This document shows, piece after piece, positions 1-5,646 of a DNA stretch of 5,723 nt. The position numbers were made by a program, and so were the translations under genes. Origin of the DNA: JBEKVE01 sp049514335 (GTDB lineage Bacteria; Actinomycetota; Acidimicrobiia; Acidimicrobiales; UBA8190); the NCBI GenBank assembly GCA_049514335.1, contig JBEKVE010000250.1, positions 1-5,723 on the forward strand, read 5' to 3'. Under the pieces are notes generated by a model that was given only the letters and a program-made list of their open reading frames with translations, searched no databases and was not told the origin of the DNA. Position 1 is the stretch's first letter. Every line of letters begins with the position of its first letter.

Positions 1-216
1 CCCACGACCGTGGTGCGCACCGTCAGCCACCCCACGCCCACCACCGTGCCGCCGCGGACCCCGGTGACCAAGCCCAGCACGACCCTGGCCTTCACCGGCT
101 TCGGTCCCATCGGGCGCGTCACGGCATTCCTGGGCGTCCTGTTGCTGCTCGCAGGGCTCACGCTCTACTTTGTGGACGTACGCCGCCTGTCGCTGTGGTT
201 GCTGGGGCGCCGGTAG
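1..216 (+). CDS. C-terminal part of a sortase-anchored surface protein (LAFTG sorting signal), 5' end outside window
   Basis: The reading frame is open from the first base to a TAG at 214-216 and gives 71 residues. The first 28 are a Pro/Thr/Val-rich linker of the kind that spans the cell wall. LAFTG follows (bases 85-99), then a hydrophobic segment of about 20 residues (TAFLGVLLLLAGLTLYFV) and a basic tail (DVRR...GRR). This order is the classical cell-wall sorting signal; LAxTG pentapeptides are known substrates of class E sortases in high-GC actinobacteria. The protein is therefore probably exported, cut between Thr and Gly, and joined to peptidoglycan. The functional domain lies off the left edge, so the role is unknown. 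One oddity is that the tail runs on after the first arginines with a second hydrophobic patch (LSLWLLGRR). Its 3' end overlaps the opposite-strand YfhO-type gene by 52 bp. The alternative is a simple C-terminal membrane anchor without sortase processing. Confidence 0.72.
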   Translation, partial: PTTVVRTVSHPTPTTVPPRTPVTKPSTTLAFTGFGPIGRVTAFLGVLLLLAGLTLYFVDVRRLSLWLLGRR

Positions 217-2447
217 CGCCCACCGAAGGCGTGTAGCGCCAACGCCGCCAGTCCGCCCAGGGTGATGATGCCGGCGAGCACGATGCCCTCGGTAAAGGCC
301 TTCGGCCAGTACTGGAGCTCCACGACGTGGTGGCCTGCCGGCACCTCGGCCTCGAGCATGCTCCCCGAGGCCCACGACCGCAGGGACAGGGGACGCCCGT
401 CGATGGTGGCGCTCCACCCCGGAAGGGCGGTGACGCGCAGGCGGAGCATGCGGGGCCCGGCCGCATCGGTGACGACGCGCAGCGACGACGGGCTCGGGTG
501 CGACGCCGCCACGGGCGTGCCCGGCGCGTCGTCGGCCAGCACCCGGCCCGGGGGAGCGAGGGCCGACACGGTGGCCTGCGCCGAGCCCGTCACGTGGAAC
601 AGCTCCTCGCCGCCCACCGTGCCCACCCGCTGCGCCCCGGCCGGGGTCCGGGTGTGGGGCAGGGCGAGGATGTAGCTCACGCCGTAGATGCGGGCCTCGG
701 CGGCGGTGGTGACATCGGGGCAGAACAGCCCCACCCGGCGCACGTTGGACTTGAACACCGTGCCGCTCACGGCCTCCCACGAGTCGAAGTACGCCGTGGG
801 CAGCGCCGGCTCGTAGGCGGCGAACTCGTGGACGCCGTAGGCCACGTTGGCGTTGGGTCGGATGCCGACCTCGGTCCCCAAGGGGGGTGAGAAGGCCTTG
901 GTCTGGCACGTGTCGATCGACACCAGCGACGTCCCCACCGTGCGTTGCAGGGTACGCACCGCCACGGTGGTGGGAAAGGTGCCGGAGCTGATGGACCACG
1001 ACGACACGCCCGCCACCACCAGGACCACCGTCTGGGTGGCCACCAGGCCCGCCGCCGCCCATCGCACCCGGCGCACCCCGCCCTGACCCGCCGCTGCCAC
1101 GAGCGCCAGGCCGACGACCACCGAGGCCCCGGCCGCCGCCAGGCGGCCGGCGGCGCTGCCGCTGCCGGTGTGCTGCGCCCCGACCCCCACCGCCAGCGCC
1201 ACGAGCCCCACCACCACCGCCGCCACGCCGAGACCCCCGAGGGACCATCGCCGCGTCACGGCCGGGCGCGTGGCGCGCACGAGGGCATCGAGCCCGAGGG
1301 CACCGAGCACCGCCACCGCCAGGGCGACGAGCATGACGTCGCGGTTCCAGGTGACCTGCCCCACCTCGGGGGCGGCCTGGACCACCGAGTACAGCGGCGT
1401 CTGGAACACGAGGAGCAGGCCCACCGCTGCCACCGCCCCGAGGGCGAGGACCACGGCGCGCCGCCACAGCACGCGCAGCGCCACCACCGCCAGCACGAGC
1501 GACAGCACGCCCAGATAGGGCGACGGGACACGGAAGTCGGTGCCCTGGACGGCGGTGGCGAGATCGGTCACGTGGGTGAGGCCGAAGGCCGCACCGCCCG
1601 ACGCCGCGGCGCGGCCCGACGCCTGCACCACCTGCAGGCCGGGGAGGATGAGCGGCGCGCCGAGCCCCGCCCCGCACGCCCCGGCCACGAGGACGTCCAC
1701 GATGGGCCGCCGCAGCGCGCCCCCGACACGGTGGGCCCGGACGCCGACGAGCACGCCCACGAAGATGAGGAGCGACACCGCCAGGACCACCAGGCTCTCG
1801 GGATGGCCGCCGTATACCGCCGCGCCGACGGCGAGCGCCAGCAGGATGCCGTGGCGCAAGCGGTGCGAGCCCCGCACGAGCAGGAAGGCGGCGGCGAAGA
1901 TCCATCCCGACCAGCACGTCACGCTGGTCATGGCCCACCCGGCGTAGTGCACCATGGGCCCCGATAGCTCGAACGCGGTGCCGCCGAAGGCGGCCGCCAC
2001 CGGACCGGTGCCGAGGACGCGGCACAGCGTGTAGGCGCCGGTGCCGGCGATGATGAGCTTGGACAGGACGATGACGGTGTAGGCGGCGTGCACGGGGACG
2101 AGATAGCTGAGGAGCACCGGCACGCTGAACACGCCCGACTGCCACGTAAAGGCGATGGGCACGCCGAGCACGTTGTAGGGGTTCCACAGCGGCAGGTGGC
2201 CCTGGTGCACCTGGGTCCAGGCCAGGTTGGTGAGCGGCACGAAGTACAGGGCCTGGTCGGCGGGGAACTGGCTGTGGACCCGCACCCCGCTCGCCTTGGT
2301 GAGTCCGATGCGCGACAGCAGGTCGAACGATCCGAGGTGGACGCCGGGGCGCAGCACCGGGGCCATGACCGCCACCACGGCCAGAACCGTCCACGCCACG
2401 CCGAGCACGTCGGGCAGCCGTCTGCGGGCTACCCCCCCGTGGCGCAT
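165..2447 (-). CDS. YfhO-family multi-pass membrane protein (760 aa)
   Basis: This is a large integral membrane protein. A short basic N-terminus (MRHGGVARRR) leads into helix 1 (about residues 14-34). An extracellular loop with FPADQALYFVPL and LPLWNPYNVLGVP (61-97) follows, then about ten more helices up to residue 480. These include GGHPESLV at 213-220 and TWNRDVMLVALAVAVLGALGLDAL at 366-389 (read as two stretches). Residues 485-715 are largely outside the membrane, with a beta-type end (LPGWSATIDG at 675-684, PAGHHVVELQY at 703-713). A last helix (720-741) and a basic tail close it. These landmarks match the YfhO family, whose Bacillus member is needed to glycosylate lipoteichoic acid and which is thought to have a GT-C-like fold. 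The acceptor here is unknown. The frame stays open upstream to 2921, but that part runs antisense to the lipoprotein gene. ATG 2447 is chosen because a -10-like TACACT lies 7 bases before it; ATG 2510 is the alternative. Confidence 0.85.
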   Translation of the reverse strand: MRHGGVARRRLPDVLGVAWTVLAVVAVMAPVLRPGVHLGSFDLLSRIGLTKASGVRVHSQFPADQALYFVPLTNLAWTQVHQGHLPLWNPYNVLGVPIAFTWQSGVFSVPVLLSYLVPVHAAYTVIVLSKLIIAGTGAYTLCRVLGTGPVAAAFGGTAFELSGPMVHYAGWAMTSVTCWSGWIFAAAFLLVRGSHRLRHGILLALAVGAAVYGGHPESLVVLAVSLLIFVGVLVGVRAHRVGGALRRPIVDVLVAGACGAGLGAPLILPGLQVVQASGRAAASGGAAFGLTHVTDLATAVQGTDFRVPSPYLGVLSLVLAVVALRVLWRRAVVLALGAVAAVGLLLVFQTPLYSVVQAAPEVGQVTWNRDVMLVALAVAVLGALGLDALVRATRPAVTRRWSLGGLGVAAVVVGLVALAVGVGAQHTGSGSAAGRLAAAGASVVVGLALVAAAGQGGVRRVRWAAAGLVATQTVVLVVAGVSSWSISSGTFPTTVAVRTLQRTVGTSLVSIDTCQTKAFSPPLGTEVGIRPNANVAYGVHEFAAYEPALPTAYFDSWEAVSGTVFKSNVRRVGLFCPDVTTAAEARIYGVSYILALPHTRTPAGAQRVGTVGGEELFHVTGSAQATVSALAPPGRVLADDAPGTPVAASHPSPSSLRVVTDAAGPRMLRLRVTALPGWSATIDGRPLSLRSWASGSMLEAEVPAGHHVVELQYWPKAFTEGIVLAGIITLGGLAALALHAFGGRYRRPSNHSDRRRTSTK

Positions 2448-2537
2448 CCCGGGCAGTGTAATTCTGAAGCCGGGCCATCCTGGTGCGGTCGACCGCCGTC
2501 GGCCTAACATGGGCGCCCGTCCATCCAGGGGGACCAC
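2448..2537. promoter_or_regulatory. Divergent promoter region between the YfhO-type gene and the lipoprotein gene
   Basis: This 90-bp gap separates two genes that point away from each other, so it must hold both promoters. On the minus strand, TACACT (2460-2455) is a reasonable -10 box whose expected start of transcription falls at or beside ATG 2447, suggesting a leaderless message. On the plus strand, TAACAT (2505-2510) could be the -10 box of the lipoprotein gene. No convincing -35 hexamer is visible for either, which is common in GC-rich actinobacteria. The stretch is less GC-rich than its flanks around 2456-2470. Confidence 0.45.
2527..2533 (+). promoter_or_regulatory. Ribosome binding site of the lipoprotein gene
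   Basis: AGGGGGA lies 4 bases before GTG 2538. It is the purine-rich run that decides this non-ATG start, and the resulting protein begins with a complete lipoprotein signal peptide, which supports the choice. Confidence 0.6.
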
Positions 2538-3050
2538 GTGCGGAAAGCTCTCGTTGCAGCAGGATCGTTGGCTGTGGCCGGCCTGTTGGCCGGTTGCTCC
2601 AGTTCGGCGACGGTCATCGACCACGCGTCTGGATCGAGCGGGGTGGCCCACGTCGGCGCCACCCTCGACCTGAAGACCGCCTCGGGGCGGAGCTTCGAGC
2701 TCACCCTCACCCAGGTGGTCGACCCGGCCACGCCGTCGAGCGGATCGGTAAAGAGCAACAAGCGCTACGTGGCGGTGCTCTTCCAGTTCATGAACACCTC
2801 GTCGCACGGCCTCGCCGGGGACAGCAACTCCGACGCCAACATCGTGGGCTCCAACGGCAAGCTGTACGTGCCCTCGCACGACAGCCTGAAGGAGTGCGCC
2901 AACGCCACCGTGCAGTACCACATCGCCGGGAACGGCTCGGGCAAGAGCTGCGTGGCCTTCCTGCTCAAGAAGTCGGTGACCGTGGCCCAGGTGCAGTTCT
3001 CCCCGGCGGCGGGGACGGCCACCGACTACGGCCAGTGGCAGGTGCCCTGA
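2538..3050 (+). CDS. Secreted lipoprotein with a DUF4352-type domain (170 aa)
   Basis: The protein starts at GTG with MRKALVAAGSLAVAGLLAGC: a basic n-region, a hydrophobic core and a lipobox LAGC, so Cys20 should be lipidated and the protein held on the outer face of the membrane. A Ser-rich linker leads to a beta-rich domain (about 38-165) with the pattern of DUF4352: GATLDL (40-45), FELTLTQVVDP (53-63), KRYVAVLFQFMNTS (75-88), a loop with NGKLYVPS (106-113) and SCVAFLLKK (137-145) near the end. This immunoglobulin-like fold is frequent in exported proteins of Gram-positive bacteria and has no single known function; ligand or protein binding at the surface is typical. Cys120 and Cys138 could form a disulfide. 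The gene diverges from the YfhO-type gene and ends 22 bp before the oppositely oriented glycosyltransferase remnant. It looks monocistronic. Confidence 0.85.
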   Translation: MRKALVAAGSLAVAGLLAGCSSSATVIDHASGSSGVAHVGATLDLKTASGRSFELTLTQVVDPATPSSGSVKSNKRYVAVLFQFMNTSSHGLAGDSNSDANIVGSNGKLYVPSHDSLKECANATVQYHIAGNGSGKSCVAFLLKKSVTVAQVQFSPAAGTATDYGQWQVP

Positions 3051-3057
3051 TCCACGC

Positions 3058-3071
3058 CCGGTTGCGACCGG
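3058..3071. terminator. Small hairpin between convergent genes, possible weak bidirectional terminator
   Basis: CCGGT and ACCGG form a 5-bp stem around the loop TGCG in the 22-bp gap between the lipoprotein stop and the stop of the glycosyltransferase remnant. Its position suits a shared terminator. The stem is short and no U-run follows on either strand, so this is a weak call. Confidence 0.25.
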
Positions 3072-3072
3072 C

Positions 3073-3727
3073 TCACAGAAGCGCCCGGTAGAACTCCGGG
3101 TCGGCCACGATCCGTTCGAACATCTCCTCGCTCATGCGCTGCGCCGCGGCGGCGGTGTTGGCGTGGAAGCGCTGGGCCCGTGCCCGGTTGCGACGCCGCA
3201 GGAGCCGGCCCAGTCCCGGCACGTGCTTGGCCCGCGTGGTGAGCTTGGGCGGGTTCACGAGATCGACGCGCCCCACGGCCCAGCGGAACCCCGCGCCGTG
3301 GTGGTACACGACGTCGCCGTAGACCCCGAACCACAGGGGATGGACGTCGACCCGGTTGCTGCGCAGCAGCGGGGTCCACGACTCGCCCCGCAGCTCGAGG
3401 GCGCGCAGGAGGTTGCCGCCCACGTCAGTGGCGGGCCGGCCGCCGGCGATCTCCCACGAGTAGCCGGGCGACCAGTCGCCGTGGAGGCGCTCCCAGTCGG
3501 TCGTCGTCGTGCGCCCCGGCGGCGATCTCGGCCGCCAGGAGGTTGAGCTTGCCGGCGTGCTCGCCCAGCATGGGCACCACCCGGTCGAACTTGTGGGCGT
3601 GGCCCTCGGGCACGTCCTGGAGGTTGGCGTACACCTTGTAGGGCTCGGGCAGGTTGCGCCGCAGGAAGCCCAGCTGCACGTCGATCCAGCGCGCCGTGGC
3701 CACGTGCACGGTGGCGACGTGGATCAC
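3073..3727 (-). pseudogene. Glycosyltransferase-like gene broken by an internal deletion and frameshift
   Basis: Two minus-strand frames make one recognisable protein. The 5' part begins at GTG 3727 (MIHVATVHVATARWIDVQLG) and runs through RRNLPEPYKVYANL, HKFDRVVPMLGEHAGKLNLL and AAEIAAGAHDDD to about 3505, then turns to Arg/Pro-rich nonsense and stops at 3425. The 3' part continues in another frame from about 3510: TTTTDWERLHGDWSPGYSW, TDVGGNLLRALELRG, LLRSNRVDVHPLWFGVYGD, VVYHHGAGFRWAVGRVDL, to the TGA at 3073. From memory, full-length relatives are uncharacterised glycosyltransferase-like proteins of roughly 270 residues. They have a DGDAFP-like acidic motif and an HPCFC-like motif between these two blocks; both are missing here, about 45-50 residues. 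The joined remnant would have only about 217. The break sits on an ACG repeat. ATG 3799 (same frame) and ATG 3786 (another frame) are alternative starts. An assembly error is the main alternative to a real lesion. Confidence 0.68.
3500..3510. repeat. (GTC)n/(ACG)n tract at the deletion junction
   Basis: The plus strand reads GTCGTCGTCGT, so the minus strand reads ACGACGACGAC. In one frame it encodes the Asp run that ends the 5' half of the broken gene; in the other it encodes the Thr run that begins the 3' half. A short repeat serving both sides is what recombination or slippage between two such tracts would leave. Confidence 0.6.
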
Positions 3728-3851
3728 CGCCGCCCGCCCCGGGGGGAGCTGACGTCGGGGGAGAAGGTGCGCCGGGCGTCGGGCATGGCCGCCCACCATA
3801 GGCAGCCCACGCCGGTTGTCGCGAAATGGTGCGGTGTGGGAGCCTGACCCC
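3728..3851. promoter_or_regulatory. Divergent region between the glycosyltransferase remnant and the sulfotransferase gene
   Basis: The two genes point away from each other across 124 bp, so both promoters should be here. On the minus strand, TATGGT (3800-3795) with GCGACA 16 bases upstream is a plausible -10/-35 pair. Transcription from it would begin close to ATG 3786, which opens a 20-codon frame (MPDARRTFSP...) whose TGA overlaps the GTG at 3727 as GTGA. No clear promoter is visible for the plus strand; AATGGT at 3825-3830 is a weak candidate. Confidence 0.35.
3838..3842 (+). promoter_or_regulatory. Ribosome binding site that favours the GTG 3852 start of the sulfotransferase
   Basis: GGGAG lies 9 bases before GTG 3852. 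Neither of the earlier in-frame starts, TTG 3816 and GTG 3834, has a purine run at a proper distance. Confidence 0.45.
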
Positions 3852-4730
3852 GTGGGGTCGCGCACAGCGCTCGGAAAGGCGCTGTTCCGCGCCCCGCAGG
3901 CGCTGCGCCGCCGCCTGCCGCAATCGGTGCGCGACGCCATGCGCCGGCGGGTCGGGCCCTACGCGCCGTGGGAGGCGGGCTACGGCGAGGACCCTCCGTC
4001 CCCGGCACCGGGCGAGGTGACGGGACCGCCCGACTTCGTGGGCATCGGGGTCCAGAAGGCCGGCACCACGTGGTGGTTCGAGCTCATCTGTGCCCATCCC
4101 GGGGTGGCACGACGGGGGGCGGTCCACAAGGAACGGCACTTCTTCGCCCCCTACGCCACCGCCGCCTTCGGCCCCGAGGACGAGCGTGCCTATCACCGCT
4201 GGTTCCCCCGGCCGGTCGGGGCCAAGGCGGGGGAGTGGACGCCGGACTACCTCTACCAGCGGTGGGTGCCGACGCTCCTGGACAGCGCGGCGCCCGACGC
4301 CCGGCTCCTCGTCATGGTGCGTGATCCCGTCGAGCGATTCGTGTCGGGACTGGCGCACTCCGGCGTCGTGCCCGCCACCCACCTCGGCGCCGTCGAGGCG
4401 GAGGCGGTCGAGCGCGGTCTGTACGCCGCCGCCCTGCGGCGCTGGCGCGCCCCGCTCGACGAGGGACGCGTCCTCGTCTTGCAGTACGAGCGGTGCGTGG
4501 CCGACCCCGAGACCGAGATCGCCCGCACCTACCGGTTCCTCGACCTCGACGACGGCTTCCGCCCCACGGGGCTGCGCCGACCGTCGAGCCCCACCCTGGG
4601 GCCCAAGGTCACCCTCGACGAGGACGCCCGGCGACGCCTGGCCGACCTCTACGCCGAGGACGTGGCCGAGCTGGCCGGGCTCGTCCCCGACCTCGACGTC
4701 GCCCTGTGGCGGAACTTCACGGCCCGTTGA
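3852..4730 (+). CDS. PAPS-dependent sulfotransferase family protein (292 aa)
   Basis: This cytosolic enzyme would move a sulfuryl group from PAPS to a hydroxyl or amine, probably on a carbohydrate or lipid. Residue numbers count from GTG 3852. The 5'-phosphosulfate loop is GVQKAGTTWWFEL (66-78) with Lys69. HKERHFF (92-98) resembles the KE-HFF signature of bacterial and heparan-type sulfotransferases. GEWTPDYLY (127-135) comes next, then the 3'-phosphate site LLVMVRDPVERFVSGL (152-167) with Arg157. VLQYERCVADPE (209-220) follows, with a PxLGPKVTLDED stretch near 247-258. All core elements are present and the length is normal, so the enzyme looks functional. The basic N-terminus (RRRLPQSVRDAMRRRVG) may lie along the membrane. 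The frame can be extended to TTG 3816 (304 aa), but GTG 3852 has the better ribosome site. The gene is flanked by a glycosyltransferase remnant and a GT2 gene, suggesting a glycan substrate. The acceptor cannot be read from sequence. Confidence 0.87.
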   Translation: MGSRTALGKALFRAPQALRRRLPQSVRDAMRRRVGPYAPWEAGYGEDPPSPAPGEVTGPPDFVGIGVQKAGTTWWFELICAHPGVARRGAVHKERHFFAPYATAAFGPEDERAYHRWFPRPVGAKAGEWTPDYLYQRWVPTLLDSAAPDARLLVMVRDPVERFVSGLAHSGVVPATHLGAVEAEAVERGLYAAALRRWRAPLDEGRVLVLQYERCVADPETEIARTYRFLDLDDGFRPTGLRRPSSPTLGPKVTLDEDARRRLADLYAEDVAELAGLVPDLDVALWRNFTAR

Positions 4731-5646
4731 TCGGCGGCGGCACGGCCCCGGTGCGGCGGGCGGCGCGGTCGGGTCCCTCGAGGTAGAGGCGACACAGCGC
4801 CACGGCACTGCGCCGGTGCGCCCCACGGCGCGCCGCCACGCGCACCCCGAGCCCCACGAGCGTGCCGGCGCGGAACACCGCCCACCCGAGCGACCCGTAC
4901 CACTTGCGGACGTAGCGCTCGATGGCGGCGTGCAGCCGCAGCCGCACCCGGGTGCGGCTGGCGTCGGTGCCGCCTCCGGCGTGTTCGGCGGTGATGTCGG
5001 GGCAGTAGCGCACGGTCCAGCCCCGGCGCACGGCGCGCCGCTCCCAGTCCTCGTCCTCGCTGTAGAGGAAGAAGCGCTCGTCGAACCGTCCCACGTCGTC
5101 GAGGGCCGCCCCCCGCACGAGCAGCACCGCCCCGCCCACGAAGTAGCGCGACGACGCCAGGCGTCGTCGGGTCAGGCCGACCGCCTCGGCCCACGCCCCG
5201 GCCGGGGTGTGCCAGGGCCAGCGGGCCCGCATGGCCACGTCGGAGCCGGGGGCATGCTGGGCGGGAGCGGCGCAGGCCACGTCGGTGTGGGCGTCGAGCA
5301 CGGCCCGCAGCCGGGCCACGGCGTCGGGCCCGATGCGGGCGTCGGGATTGAGCAGGAGCACGTCACGCTGTCCGCCACCTCCGGAGCCGGGTCCACCGTC
5401 CTGGCCGCCAGCCTTGCGGTGCTCGAGCGCCAGGTTGACCGCCGCCCCGAACCCGAGATTGGCGCCGGGATCGATGTAACGCGCCCCGTGGTCGCCCGCC
5501 ACGGCGGCCGTCTGGGGTGAGGAGCTGTTGTCCACCACGAGGACCTGCGGGCCCCGCCCCAGTGCCGACAGGCAGCCGGCCAGGCTGTCGGCCGGGCCAT
5601 AGGCCACGACCACCACGTCGAGCCCGTCCGCCCCCGGCGCGCTCAT
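4717..5646 (-). CDS. Family 2 glycosyltransferase, rhamnosyltransferase (WbbL)-like (309 aa)
   Basis: The enzyme would transfer a sugar from a nucleotide donor to a growing envelope glycan at the cytoplasmic face. It has the GT-A order of the family: DVVVVAYGPADSLAGCLSAL (10-29), VLVVDNSSSPQT (35-46), YIDPGANLGFGAAVN (57-71), the metal-site region VLLLNPDARI (96-105), GGAVLLVRGAALDDVGRFDE (171-190), FFLYSEDEDWERRAVRRGW (192-210) with the likely catalytic acidic residues, and AEHAGGGT (220-227). No membrane helix is certain; residues 255-270 are mildly hydrophobic. A Gly/Gln-rich stretch (about 79-93) between NLALEHRK and the LLLNPDA block is unusual and looks like an added loop. ATG 5646 overlaps the stop of the upstream gene as ATGA, so translation is probably coupled; no strong ribosome site of its own is visible. 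The 3' end overlaps the sulfotransferase gene by 14 bp. The sugar and acceptor are not known. Confidence 0.9.
   Translation of the reverse strand: MSAPGADGLDVVVVAYGPADSLAGCLSALGRGPQVLVVDNSSSPQTAAVAGDHGARYIDPGANLGFGAAVNLALEHRKAGGQDGGPGSGGGGQRDVLLLNPDARIGPDAVARLRAVLDAHTDVACAAPAQHAPGSDVAMRARWPWHTPAGAWAEAVGLTRRRLASSRYFVGGAVLLVRGAALDDVGRFDERFFLYSEDEDWERRAVRRGWTVRYCPDITAEHAGGGTDASRTRVRLRLHAAIERYVRKWYGSLGWAVFRAGTLVGLGVRVAARRGAHRRSAVALCRLYLEGPDRAARRTGAVPPPINGP
4939..4960. repeat. Perfect 22-bp palindrome inside the GT2 gene
   Basis: The 11-base arm CAGCCGCACCC is followed at once by its exact reverse complement, with CCCGGG at the centre and no loop. It lies in the Arg-rich part of the GT2 protein (about residues 230-237, RTRVRLRL), so codon bias contributes, but a perfect 11-bp arm is unlikely by chance alone. 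Confidence 0.55.

Noticed and set aside
945..1967. Long plus-strand open frame of 340 codons
   Set aside because: It is the antisense of the YfhO-type gene; the product is almost only His, Arg, Gly, Pro and Ala, as expected of a GC-rich shadow frame.
2448..2921. Upstream extension of the YfhO-type frame (another 158 codons)
   Set aside because: It is antisense to the lipoprotein gene, has a His/Arg/Gly-rich composition without recognisable family features, and precedes a clear membrane-protein N-terminus at ATG 2447.
3490..3520. Programmed ribosomal frameshift joining the two halves of the glycosyltransferase-like gene
   Set aside because: No slippery heptamer or downstream pseudoknot is evident, and a frameshift would not supply the expected middle segment with the acidic motif.
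3255..4826. Minus-strand open frame of 523 codons
   Set aside because: It is antisense to the sulfotransferase and in a wrong frame of the glycosyltransferase remnant; low complexity, no motifs.
4090..5520. Plus-strand open frame of 476 codons across the sulfotransferase and GT2 genes
   Set aside because: It runs out of frame through one gene and antisense through the other; its composition (Pro/Arg/Ser/Thr, then His/Gly/Val) matches no family.
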